A stretch of 49,728 bases of DNA from Candidatus Segatella intestinihominis (GTDB taxonomy: Bacteria; Bacteroidota; Bacteroidia; Bacteroidales; Bacteroidaceae): positions 1 to 49,728 of the forward strand of contig URLG01000011.1 in the NCBI GenBank assembly GCA_900548535.1, in the 5' to 3' direction. How positions within the stretch are numbered: the first letter of the stretch is position 1; the number at the start of each line of letters is the position of its first letter. Under the pieces are notes generated by a model. It worked only from the letters and a program-made list of their open reading frames with translations, was not told where the DNA came from and did no database searches. Positions 34,984-41,597 of this stretch are shown here, one piece after another. The translations under genes were made by a program, and so were the position numbers.

Positions 34984-35001
34984 CCTCGCCATTTATTTTT
35001 G
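34970..35001 (+). promoter_or_regulatory. Promoter of the tyrosine recombinase leader
   Basis: TTG (34970-34972), 21 bases, TATTTTTG (34994-35001). The start would be near 35008, giving a leader of about 165 bases that contains a short open frame and a terminator hairpin before the recombinase. Confidence 0.6.
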
Positions 35002-35056
35002 TGATTTGTTACACATTCCCCCTCTGTTTCCGTTCACATTCTTTATTTCCTCAAGT

Positions 35057-35095
35057 ATGTGTAAACTCTCGATTCTGATACCTTACTATATATAG
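35057..35095 (+). CDS. Possible 12-codon leader peptide
   Basis: ATG at 35057 opens MCKLSILIPYYI and stops with TAG at 35093-35095, which is the foot of the terminator hairpin at 35092-35136. The end of the frame and the start of the hairpin coincide as in attenuation leaders. There is no direct evidence that it is translated. Confidence 0.25.
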   Translation: MCKLSILIPYYI

Positions 35096-35147
35096 GGGCA
35101 TCTTTGTTTCTTTGAAAGAGACAGAGGGGTCCCTATCTTTTTTTTTT
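35092..35147 (+). terminator. Strong terminator in the recombinase leader (possible attenuator)
   Basis: ATAGGG (35092-35097) pairs with CCCTAT (35131-35136). Inside, TCTTT pairs with AGAGG, and GTTTCTT with AAGAGAC around a TGA loop. One C and ten T (35138-35147) follow. It lies between the promoter at 34970-35001 and the recombinase start at 35174, so it must be passed for the recombinase to be made. Confidence 0.65.
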
Positions 35148-35173
35148 ACAAACATCAAAAATATATACGTATT

Positions 35174-36130
35174 ATGTCAAGAAACAAGAAAACATCAGAG
35201 TCGTTATTCCAGTTCATGAACCTCCTCATCGCCCTGTTGCTGAAGAACGGGCAATACCGCACCATGTTGCATTACAAGGCAACCCTTAATAGCTTTAAGC
35301 GATACCGGGACAATAAGGATATTGCCCTAAGAGAGATAGATGCAGAAGTGATGCGTTCGTATGAGGCTTACCTGCATCATACGGCAGGGGTATGCAAAAA
35401 CACCAGTTCCTTCTATCTCCGCATCCTCCGTTCCACCTACAACAAAGCTGTGGCAAAGGGACTGACGCCACAGCAGCATCCCTTTTCGGAGGTCTATACC
35501 GGCATTGCCCCAACCCGCAAGAGAGCCATACCGGCTGAATCTGTCAGCCAGATCAAGCATTTGGAGTCGGTCAAGGATCTCACTCCCAAAGAAGAGATGG
35601 CAAGAGATACATTCCTGATGAGTTTCTATCTGCGTGGTATCTCATTCATCGATCTGGCTCATCTCCGCAAATCCGACCTCAAGGACGGTTATCTCCATTA
35701 CACCCGAAGCAAGACAGGTCAACGCCTCACCATCCGATGGGAGAAGGAAATGCAGGAGGTGTTGGAAAAGTATCAGGCGCAGACCGCCTCCTCACCTTAT
35801 CTCTTCCCTTTCCTTGTTGATGCTGGAAACAAAAGTCATGACAAAACTATTGACAAAAAGCAGGAAGAGGTGCGCCTGTATCACAATGCAGAATCCCGTA
35901 TCTCCTACCATCTCAGGAAACTAGGTGCTAAGATTGGAATCAAGGGCAAGCTCACTCTCTATGTTGCCCGCCATTCCTGGGCAACGGCGGCAAGAGACAA
36001 CAATATCTCTATCTCCGTCATCAGCGAGGCATTGGGACATCACTCCGAGACCACCACACAAATCTATCTCCGCTCCATCAAAAGTTCAGAAGTGGATGAC
36101 GCCAACGCCAAAATTCTGGCAGTCCTATAA
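35174..36130 (+). CDS. Tyrosine recombinase, probable DNA invertase of the adjacent promoter
   Basis: A 318-aa phage-integrase-family recombinase. N-terminal SAM-like core-binding domain (about 10-100). The catalytic domain (about 115-310) has the first Arg in YLRGISFIDLAHLR, the box LYVARHSWAT (Tyr replaces the usual first His, as often in Bacteroidetes), the second His in LGHHSETTTQIYL, and the nucleophile Tyr at its end. Size and position next to an inverted-repeat-flanked promoter match the Tsr/Mpi-like invertases that switch Bacteroides surface polysaccharide promoters. Control of the 36191-36391 switch is inferred from adjacency. Its expression appears held back by a leader terminator. 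Confidence 0.88.
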   Translation: MSRNKKTSESLFQFMNLLIALLLKNGQYRTMLHYKATLNSFKRYRDNKDIALREIDAEVMRSYEAYLHHTAGVCKNTSSFYLRILRSTYNKAVAKGLTPQQHPFSEVYTGIAPTRKRAIPAESVSQIKHLESVKDLTPKEEMARDTFLMSFYLRGISFIDLAHLRKSDLKDGYLHYTRSKTGQRLTIRWEKEMQEVLEKYQAQTASSPYLFPFLVDAGNKSHDKTIDKKQEEVRLYHNAESRISYHLRKLGAKIGIKGKLTLYVARHSWATAARDNNISISVISEALGHHSETTTQIYLRSIKSSEVDDANAKILAVL

Positions 36131-36190
36131 GCCACAAAAAAGAATTAAAAGAGGGATTTTTGTAAAATGAACCAAAATGAACCAGTTTTT

Positions 36191-36217
36191 CTGAATCTTT
36201 ACATAAGAGACACAGAA
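36191..36217 (+). repeat. Left inverted repeat of an invertible promoter
   Basis: 27 bases containing ACATAAGAGACACAGAA. The reverse complement matches 36365-36391 at 25 of 27 positions, with the inner 18 bases identical. Confidence 0.85.
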
Positions 36218-36324
36218 AAATCGAAAACTTTCGTTCAATCAACGACTTAGGAAATTGTGCATGAAAAGAATAGTAAAATAATGTTGATTTTTGTAGAATG
36301 ATATTATTTTTTTAACACGCATAA

Positions 36325-36356
36325 TTTGCTAGTTTCCAACAATTTTTGTATTTTTG
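36325..36356 (+). promoter_or_regulatory. Phase-variable promoter of the polysaccharide locus (ON orientation)
   Basis: TTTG (36325-36328), 20 bases, TATTTTTG (36349-36356), an excellent promoter lying between the inverted repeats 36191-36217 and 36365-36391. In the given orientation it reads right into the UpxY-type gene. After inversion it would read left towards the recombinase 3' end. The segment between the repeats is 147 bases. Confidence 0.8.
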
Positions 36357-36364
36357 CAGGGAGA

Positions 36365-36391
36365 TTCTGTGTCTCTTATGTAGAGATTCTG
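36365..36391 (-). repeat. Right inverted repeat of an invertible promoter
   Basis: 27 bases starting TTCTGTGTCTCTTATGTA, the inverted partner of 36191-36217 (two mismatches at the outer side). It ends 32 bases before the UpxY-type start codon. Confidence 0.85.
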
Positions 36392-36423
36392 ATGAACGAC
36401 ATCAAAAAACGAACTTGATTCGC

Positions 36424-37092
36424 ATGATGAAAGAGACAAATATACAATCACAGGTTACGTCCACTATTGCAGGGGACGACGGCGAAGCCATGGCAAAAAG
36501 TGAAGAAAACGCTAAGAAAAAGGTTCAGGAAAAGCCTAATGAAGGGCTTGAAAAACCTTGTGATGCAGGATGGTATGTGGCTGTAGTGAGAGTGAATTGT
36601 GAAACGAGAATAGCTGATTCTATACGGATTCATCTTAATTACGATCATGTTTGGTTTGATTACTGGATTCCCAAGGTAAAAGTGGTTTATGTTGATAAGC
36701 GTAGCCTCAAGCGTAAAGTGAAAGAAAAGCTGTTTCTTTCCACTTTCATCTTTTGTAACGTTTCTCCGTCACAACTTGATAAGATTCGCTTCCGTTCGGA
36801 TGTGTATAAGATGCTGACGATGCCAGGTCAAAGGAAAATATACCAAATTCCCGACCAGGTTATTGCCAATTATCGGCATTTTGTTGAGAATGATGAAGAG
36901 CCTGTCACTGCTGCACCTGTTCCTTTGAAAAAGGGTATCAAAGTGCGAGTAGTGGCAGGCAGCATGAAAGGTGTGGAAGCCTACGTACAGAGCTATAATG
37001 GCAAGAAAGCCATCATCGGCAGCGAAATCAAGTACATCAGTGGTGCCACGCTTACAATAAGTCGAGATTTACTCGAAATTGTTGAAAGCTAA
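36424..37092 (+). CDS. UpxY-type transcription antiterminator (NusG-like)
   Basis: A 222-aa specialised NusG paralogue. An acidic/polar N-terminus (about 1-45) precedes the NGN domain beginning GWYVAVVRVNCETR with FDYWIPKVK, and a C-terminal KOW domain (KKGIKVRVVAGSMKGVEAYV). UpxY proteins bind the nascent leader of their own capsule operon and let RNA polymerase pass early terminators. Starts at 36424, 36427 or 36490 are possible. An upstream TTG at 36346 is excluded because it lies inside the promoter. The gene follows the invertible promoter, as in Bacteroides capsule loci. Its stop overlaps the convergent amidase gene by 24 bases. No UpxZ is seen. Confidence 0.88.
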   Translation: MMKETNIQSQVTSTIAGDDGEAMAKSEENAKKKVQEKPNEGLEKPCDAGWYVAVVRVNCETRIADSIRIHLNYDHVWFDYWIPKVKVVYVDKRSLKRKVKEKLFLSTFIFCNVSPSQLDKIRFRSDVYKMLTMPGQRKIYQIPDQVIANYRHFVENDEEPVTAAPVPLKKGIKVRVVAGSMKGVEAYVQSYNGKKAIIGSEIKYISGATLTISRDLLEIVES

Positions 37093-37521
37093 AGCCCAGC
37101 TGCCAACATCCAGACACGGACACTCCTTTGGCGTAGTTCCAGGCAAATCTCGATGCCCCACAATCTTCGCTTTAGGAAAGAGAATCTTCAGATTTCTGAA
37201 AAGATCAACGAGTCTCGTTTCCTGTTCAGCCGTCATGGTATTGCAAGGCTTGCCATGCTCATCAAGACCGCCCTCATAGCAGATGCCGATAGAACATCTA
37301 TTATAAGGTCTGGCGTGCGCACCCACCTCAAGCAGTTTGCGGTGCTGCGTCATCTTCCCATCCTTACGGATATAGAAGTGATAGCCTATATCATAAAACC
37401 CGCGAGCCTTATGGTCACGGCGCAGTTGTTCTACACTGTAGTCCTGATTGCATCGGGTAGCCGAGCAATGAAGAACGAGGTATTTCACCTCCTCTTCCGT
37501 CATCATTTGAAATCTTCTCAT
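37069..37521 (-). CDS. N-acetylmuramoyl-L-alanine amidase (T7-lysozyme type)
   Basis: A 150-aa amidase_2 enzyme without signal peptide. Zinc ligands: His in VLHCSAT (about residue 18), His in IVGHRDLPGTTP (about 123), and Cys in KECPCLD (about 134). The GYHFYIRKDG segment is typical. It cleaves the lactyl-alanine amide bond of peptidoglycan. In Bacteroidales this amidase often sits with a smalltalk protein and an HU-like protein, as here, in a phage-derived-looking cassette whose role is unknown. A 14-bp tandem repeat array lies just upstream of its start. Confidence 0.92.
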   Translation of the reverse strand: MRRFQMMTEEEVKYLVLHCSATRCNQDYSVEQLRRDHKARGFYDIGYHFYIRKDGKMTQHRKLLEVGAHARPYNRCSIGICYEGGLDEHGKPCNTMTAEQETRLVDLFRNLKILFPKAKIVGHRDLPGTTPKECPCLDVGSWALAFNNFE

Positions 37522-37532
37522 GATAATTGTAC

Positions 37533-37640
37533 ATTATAAATTATACATTATAAATTGTACATTATAAATTGTACATTATAAATTGTACATTATAAATTAT
37601 ACATTATAAATTGTACATTATAAATTATACATTATAAATT
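37533..37640 (+). repeat. 14-bp tandem repeat, 7.7 copies
   Basis: Units ATTATAAATT(G/A)TAC run from 37533 to 37640 with a G/A polymorphism among copies. The array fills the gap between the smalltalk and amidase genes and overlaps the smalltalk stop codon (37632-37634). Confidence 0.95.
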
Positions 37641-37775
37641 ATTAATTGCACCTGCGCATGAGCTAACACCCAGTGCCGTCAGGGCAGCGATGAGAGCTTG
37701 AACGACAGCATTCACGATTTGAATCCAAGAAATCTTCTTGGTTCCCGAATTTTGATTTTCATTGAAATTGATCAT
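37632..37775 (-). CDS. Smalltalk protein
   Basis: A 47-aa protein too short for routine calling. The N-terminal half is polar (MINFNENQNSGTKK). The rest is one hydrophobic helix rich in Ala/Leu/Ile that ends with the LGVSSC motif typical of smalltalk proteins, which resembles a lipobox or an export signal. It lies between the HU-like and amidase genes on the same strand, the usual setting for this family. Function is unknown. A small-holin-like or regulatory-peptide role with the amidase is speculative. Its stop codon is inside the 14-bp repeat array. Confidence 0.8.
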   Translation of the reverse strand: MINFNENQNSGTKKISWIQIVNAVVQALIAALTALGVSSCAGAINNL

Positions 37776-37867
37776 AATAGTAAATGAAATTAAAGATAAA
37801 ACATCAGTTAGATAGCAAAGAGGTGGCTGTCCCCAGCCCTAAGCTGGGCACAGCCGATGGATTATAC

Positions 37868-38473
37868 CTACAATCCTACATTCTCTCCGCCAGGATTGCT
37901 GCCGCCACCAGGATTGCTGTCACCACCAGGATTGCTGTCACCACCAGATGGGGTCGTACCGCCATCGCCAGATGGCTTGTTGCCACCAGTGTTGTCCTTC
38001 GAAGCATTGGCCTTGCTCTTGGCCTCCGCCAAATCGACGGTGCCCTTGCCAGCCTTCTCAGCCTTGAGGGTAGCAGCTTGAGCAATACGACTAGCCACGA
38101 GCTTAAACTCAGCTTGGTTAATCAGGTTCTCAAAGTCCACACCAGGGTTGAAGTTGATGTTCACCGACTTGATGTTGTCCTCGCTAAACTTCTCGATAGA
38201 CTCCGCACCCTCGCAACTGAGCGAGATGCTGAATACACCGAGCGAACCCAACTTAATCTTGTTGCCGTTAAGCAGTTGCTCCACCAAGCAGTCGCACATG
38301 TCCGTCAAGATGGCCTTCACCAAACCACGGCTGTAGCCAGAGTTGTGAGAAGCAATGTGCTTTGAAAACTTGTCAAGATCCCAAATCTCACGAACTTGGT
38401 TCTTGGCGTAAGCCTTAGGACCATCCTCAGGCTTGAGGTAGTTGGTCATCAAAAATACAGAATACTCAATCAT
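37868..38473 (-). CDS. HU-like DNA-binding protein with Gly/Pro-rich tail
   Basis: A 201-aa protein. Residues 25-125 match the Bacteroidales HU-like (HU-HIG) fold, with VKAILTDMCDCLVEQLLNG and the typical KIKLGSLGVFSISL. A charged linker (about 130-160) precedes a repetitive tail (GGDSNPGG units) encoded by an 18-bp tandem repeat. These proteins are assumed to bind DNA, but their target is unknown. First gene of the cassette, 92 bases before the smalltalk start, with its own promoter at 38599-38629. Confidence 0.85.
   Translation of the reverse strand: MIEYSVFLMTNYLKPEDGPKAYAKNQVREIWDLDKFSKHIASHNSGYSRGLVKAILTDMCDCLVEQLLNGNKIKLGSLGVFSISLSCEGAESIEKFSEDNIKSVNINFNPGVDFENLINQAEFKLVASRIAQAATLKAEKAGKGTVDLAEAKSKANASKDNTGGNKPSGDGGTTPSGGDSNPGGDSNPGGGSNPGGENVGL
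37888..37946. repeat. 18-bp coding tandem repeat in the HU-like gene
   Basis: About three units of CACCACCAGGATTGCTGT encode the SNPGGD/G repeats of the C-terminal tail. Copy number could vary without changing the frame. Confidence 0.8.
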
Positions 38474-38559
38474 AATGAATCCTTTCTTTTAAAATGTTAA
38501 TACTAATGTTACCTATGTCTCACTCGAAAGTCAGAATGTCGAATGCCCAGGGTAATGAA

Positions 38560-38589
38560 TTCTTCACTCTTCACTCTTCGTTCTTCGTT
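38560..38589. repeat. TTCTTCACTCTTCG-type repeat
   Basis: About two imperfect units, in the leader of the HU-like gene. Same family as 22103-22144 and 33280-33307. Confidence 0.65.
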
Positions 38590-38598
38590 TAACTGATG

Positions 38599-38629
38599 CA
38601 AAGGTACAACATTTGAGAGGCAAAATCAA
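38599..38629 (-). promoter_or_regulatory. Promoter of the HU-smalltalk-amidase cassette
   Basis: On the minus strand TTG (38627-38629), 20 bases, TACCTTTG (38599-38606). The leader to the HU-like start is about 120 bases. Confidence 0.65.
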
Positions 38630-38642
38630 CTTTATGGAATAG

Positions 38643-38686
38643 CGTTGAATAACCATTGAATATTCGTTGAACAACCATTAAATACC
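38643..38686 (+). repeat. 22-bp tandem duplication upstream of the tagged 148-aa gene
   Basis: Two units, CGTTGAA(T/C)AACCATT(G/A)AATA plus two bases, at 38643-38664 and 38665-38686, ending 10 bases before the start codon. The period equals that of the array at 39157-39218. Confidence 0.75.
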
Positions 38687-38696
38687 CCTACAAAAA

Positions 38697-39143
38697 ATGG
38701 AAGAAAACAGCAAGTCTAACGTGACTTTCAACATATACGGAGGCAATAACCAAATCCTCCCCAATGCCACAGAAGCCGTACAAAACTTCTATGGCGACCA
38801 ATTCGCAGACCAAAAGCTCCATTCAGAGGGCGAATCTACCGACAGCACCAATGAAGATGAGCAACGTCTCGCTATATATATTAATAAGGTGGAATCACTC
38901 CGAGGTTACATCTCCCTCCTCACCGCTTGCAAGACAGCAAAGGAAGTGGGCGAGGTAGTAGCCACGATGTGCCAGAACGAGGAGGCGATAGATGCCGACC
39001 TTATCGCCAAGAAAGATTTCATCCATCTCCTCCTTCCATTCCTCACGAATGTGAAGACAGGCAAGGGAGTAGATAATCTCCGCATCTACATCAACAATGC
39101 ATGGGATGCAAGAAAAAAGGCACTCCGCCAACAAAATCGATGA
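38697..39143 (+). CDS. 148-aa protein with N-terminal tag shared with the SIR2 protein
   Basis: A protein of unknown family. Residues about 8-40 carry a tag (YGGNNQILPNATEAVQNFYG) also present at the N-terminus of the SIR2-domain protein encoded next. A polar linker (about 41-58) leads to an all-helical domain (about 59-145). The tag is Asn/Gln-rich with small and aromatic residues, like the short amyloid-type signalling motifs that link partner proteins in bacterial immune systems. That comparison is inference. The tag DNA has diverged between the two genes while the protein is kept, which argues for selection. It lies 111 bases upstream of the SIR2 gene, same strand. Confidence 0.75.
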   Translation: MEENSKSNVTFNIYGGNNQILPNATEAVQNFYGDQFADQKLHSEGESTDSTNEDEQRLAIYINKVESLRGYISLLTACKTAKEVGEVVATMCQNEEAIDADLIAKKDFIHLLLPFLTNVKTGKGVDNLRIYINNAWDARKKALRQQNR

Positions 39144-39156
39144 AATAGCCCTCAAA

Positions 39157-39218
39157 AAGTATATTATATTACTTGCGCAAGTATATTATATTACTTTGCC
39201 AAGTATATTATATTACTT
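39157..39218 (+). repeat. Three quasi-palindromic 18-mers at 22-bp period
   Basis: AAGTATATTATATTACTT starts at 39157, 39179 and 39201 with 4-base spacers GCGC, TGCC and GGGC, then a half copy AAGTAA. Each 18-mer is close to a palindrome. The array sits between the 148-aa gene and the SIR2 gene, 36 bases before the latter, and looks like an operator for a dimeric regulator. No TAnnTTTG box is seen in the gap. Confidence 0.9.
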
Positions 39219-39254
39219 GGGCAAGTAACCTCAATACCCCCAAAAGTATAAGTT

Positions 39255-40694
39255 ATGAATGATACTAATATAAACGTACAGAATGGTTACAACCAGATAG
39301 CTCCTAATGCTACCAATCAAATTCAGAACTTCTATGGTTTTGATTTTGCCGAGAAGCTTCTCAAAACGAAGGAGTGTCCTTTGACATTGGTTGTGCTTGG
39401 AGCTGGAGTGGATGCCACGTTAGGATTGCCAACATCCTCCAGCCTTGTTCCTCGAATCGTGGAATATCTAGAGAGCGATGAGGGTAAGGCTGTTGATGCA
39501 GTACTTCGCAAGGCAATCGGCAACGTGCGCTTTCATTTCGATAAATTCGTAAACAATGCCATTGATCGTTTGGCGAAAGATTTAGATAAGGAACTCCTTA
39601 CCATCTGTCGAAACATCACAGAAGAATTGAATCACAATTCAAGTCTTTCTGATGATCAGCGTAAGCTGGGAAATCTTATCATACGCCTTTTCGGTAAAAT
39701 CATCGACATCAAGAAGGGAGCAGCTATAGATGCAGAAACAGAGATGTTGATAGAAGAGGTGTTGGGTACAACAGTGAAGGATGACACCATCATAGACTTC
39801 ACTCACATCAATTATACGGAGACCTTCAAGTCGATTATCGTGGAAATCTTGCAAAAAAGTATGTATGAGGCAGAGAATCCAATCCTTCGTCATGTATATA
39901 AGAATATCCTCGACATCGAGCAGTTGCTCTCCAACTATTTCTATGGCTTTTATACAGGACAAATCAGTTATGTGCGAGATTATCTCTACATATCATGGAT
40001 TTTATGGGCTTACCTGGTGAATGAAGAGCAGCGGATGGTGCAGCAAGAGAATGCTCAAGCAGACAAGCCTAATCTCTATGCTCAGATTAAGAATTTCGGT
40101 AGTCAACAGAAAGATGCTACCTGCCAGTTGCTCACGTTCAACTATACCTCGTATGCAAGCCAAAGTTCAGATACGGCTCTCTATTTTCATGGTTCCCTTA
40201 CGGAATATGTGGATGTAGAGAATAAGAACGACTTCAAGTTGGAAAACTTGCAAGACATCGATATAGAGGCTTTCTTTAAGAATCAGTTGGCTTCAGAAAT
40301 CAGCTTTGCTCCTGATAGAAAGTCCCTTCCAATCCCATCATTTATGCCGCCATTGAAGTTGCAGACAGTGATTTCCAGGAAGTATATCGACATTTGGTAT
40401 CAAGCCTCCCAGATGTTGTTACGAGCTAATCGAATCATCATCTTAGGTTATTCTTTCAGTTCTCCCGATAATTTCTTCTGTGATTATTTGCGCGAGAACA
40501 GGGATGCCCAAGTCGTCATCATAGACAAGAATATAGATGCCGTAAGTCGTAATGTATGTCGTATTCTGCAATTGGTTCCAAATCGCTACAGCCGTCAGGT
40601 CGAAAATGGCATAGAGCACCGCCGTTATGATAATAGAGTAACCATAGTTGGTGCCGATTTGGCAGAGATAGACTTAGATAAGTACGGAAGATAA
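39255..40694 (+). CDS. SIR2-like domain protein with N-terminal tag (defence-type effector)
   Basis: A 479-aa protein. Residues 1-35 hold the tag GYNQIAPNATNQIQNFYG shared with the 148-aa protein. The SIR2-like NAD-binding domain follows: LVVLGAGVDATLGLPTSS (GAG at 49-51), TFNYTSY near 294, YFHGSLTEY near 311 (HG), and ILGYSFSSPDN near 396. A helical insert spans about 85-260. SIR2 domains of this kind in anti-phage systems (Thoeris ThsA, DSR, SIR2-HerA) consume NAD+ to stop infected cells. NADase activity here is inferred. No Argonaute, HerA or ThsB partner is nearby, so the 148-aa protein is the best candidate partner. Confidence 0.8.
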   Translation: MNDTNINVQNGYNQIAPNATNQIQNFYGFDFAEKLLKTKECPLTLVVLGAGVDATLGLPTSSSLVPRIVEYLESDEGKAVDAVLRKAIGNVRFHFDKFVNNAIDRLAKDLDKELLTICRNITEELNHNSSLSDDQRKLGNLIIRLFGKIIDIKKGAAIDAETEMLIEEVLGTTVKDDTIIDFTHINYTETFKSIIVEILQKSMYEAENPILRHVYKNILDIEQLLSNYFYGFYTGQISYVRDYLYISWILWAYLVNEEQRMVQQENAQADKPNLYAQIKNFGSQQKDATCQLLTFNYTSYASQSSDTALYFHGSLTEYVDVENKNDFKLENLQDIDIEAFFKNQLASEISFAPDRKSLPIPSFMPPLKLQTVISRKYIDIWYQASQMLLRANRIIILGYSFSSPDNFFCDYLRENRDAQVVIIDKNIDAVSRNVCRILQLVPNRYSRQVENGIEHRRYDNRVTIVGADLAEIDLDKYGR

Positions 40695-40735
40695 ATTTTC
40701 AGCAATATAATAGCAAGTTGTCCCCAGCAACAGTC

Positions 40736-40962
40736 AGGCGGTCCCAGCCCGCAAAACATGGCGAGGGAAAGAAGCAAGCTGTCCCCAGGCGGTCCCAGCC
40801 CGCAAAACATGGCGAGGGCTTTGATGCCCCGCCAACCTTAGAGCGAAGCGGTTCTGAGCACCGGAGGGCGGTTACATCCTTTCCCTTAATGGTTAAGGGA
40901 AAGGCTTGGTTAGGGATTAAGGACCTCCCTTTGGATAAAGGGCTCTTGTCCCCTATAAGGGG
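40736..40962. repeat. Dispersed structured repeat, copy 1
   Basis: The 32 bases starting AGGCGGTCCCAGCCCGC occur twice in tandem (40736-40767 and 40787-40818). Then comes a conserved core up to CGGAGGGCGGTTACATCC, a perfect 12-bp hairpin (40878-40904), a second hairpin (40927-40942) and a third, CCCCT-ATA-AGGGG (40950-40962). A homologous copy lies at 42610-42781. There the core sequence is kept, but the hairpin stems differ in sequence while keeping pairing. No credible protein is encoded on either strand. Confidence 0.8.
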
Positions 40963-41121
40963 AACCGAAGGGGTCGTAAAGACTATTGAACGGAGGAATT
41001 CGAAAAATACCCTAAATTCACAATAACAGAATTTTATCGCAAATATCATTCACAACATAAAAAGGTTGGAAGGGCGCAAGCCTAGTAAAAAATATAATTT
41101 GGCAACTTTTCTCAGAATTTA

Positions 41122-41154
41122 TTTGGTGATTTCGAGAAAAAAAACATATCTTTG
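41122..41154 (+). promoter_or_regulatory. Promoter of the antitoxin-like gene
   Basis: TTTG (41122-41125), 21 bases, TATCTTTG (41147-41154). The region around the first box (TTTGGTGATTTCGA) resembles the one at 41542. Confidence 0.7.
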
Positions 41155-41191
41155 CACCATCTTATGTTTAATAAAATAGGAGGTATATATT

Positions 41192-41521
41192 ATGTTAATG
41201 ACAAGTAATGCAGTTCAAGATAGAGTCGTTCCTTATTGGAATGAAATCAAAAAATGGGACAAGAACGAGAAATTGGAGCTGATAGCTTTGATTTCCAATT
41301 CGTTAGTGTCGGAAGAAACACCAGATGCCTCTGAAATGGATGACTTTTGTAGCCAACTTTCACCAGATTTAATGCAAGGCTTAGCAGAATTTGCGGTTAA
41401 GGAGCATCGTGCAGGACGTTGTATTCCTCATGAGCAAGTTAAGGAATCTATCATGGAGTCTATGCTTATCCGCAGAAAGATGGGGATAAGGACTATAAGT
41501 CTATACATCCATGCTAAGTAG
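41192..41521 (+). CDS. Antitoxin-like protein, altered C-terminus, toxin missing
   Basis: A 109-aa protein. The N-terminal half (IKKWDKNEKLELIALISNSLV) and the AEFAVKEHRAGRCIPHEQV segment resemble small Bacteroidales addiction-module antitoxins, whose tail usually ends soon after a KxMGW motif (from memory). Here the frame reads RRKMG and then runs into IRTISLYIHAK, encoded by DNA that is nearly identical to 43940-43969. This suggests that the original C-terminus was replaced and the downstream toxin lost. No RelE- or HicA-like gene follows. It may be a relic or a stand-alone antitoxin. Confidence 0.55.
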   Translation: MLMTSNAVQDRVVPYWNEIKKWDKNEKLELIALISNSLVSEETPDASEMDDFCSQLSPDLMQGLAEFAVKEHRAGRCIPHEQVKESIMESMLIRRKMGIRTISLYIHAK

Positions 41522-41542
41522 TGAAGAATTTCTCTTAAATCC

Positions 41543-41573
41543 TTGGTGATTACGAAATAAAATTGTACTTTTG
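41543..41573 (+). promoter_or_regulatory. Promoter of the RhuM gene
   Basis: TTG (41543-41545), 20 bases, TACTTTTG (41566-41573). It is 25 bases before the RhuM start at 41598. Confidence 0.65.
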
Positions 41574-41597
41574 TCGCTATATTAGCAATAAAAATGT

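Noticed and set aside
36346..36423. Upstream extension of the UpxY-type protein from a TTG at 36346
   Set aside because: The TTG and the next codons overlap the promoter -7 box and lie before the predicted transcription start.
37533..37640. CRISPR array
   Set aside because: Units are directly adjacent 14-mers without unique spacers, and no cas genes are present.
39157..39218. Plasmid-type replication iterons or a CRISPR
   Set aside because: Only three copies, 4-base spacers, no replication initiator gene nearby. An operator array is more likely.
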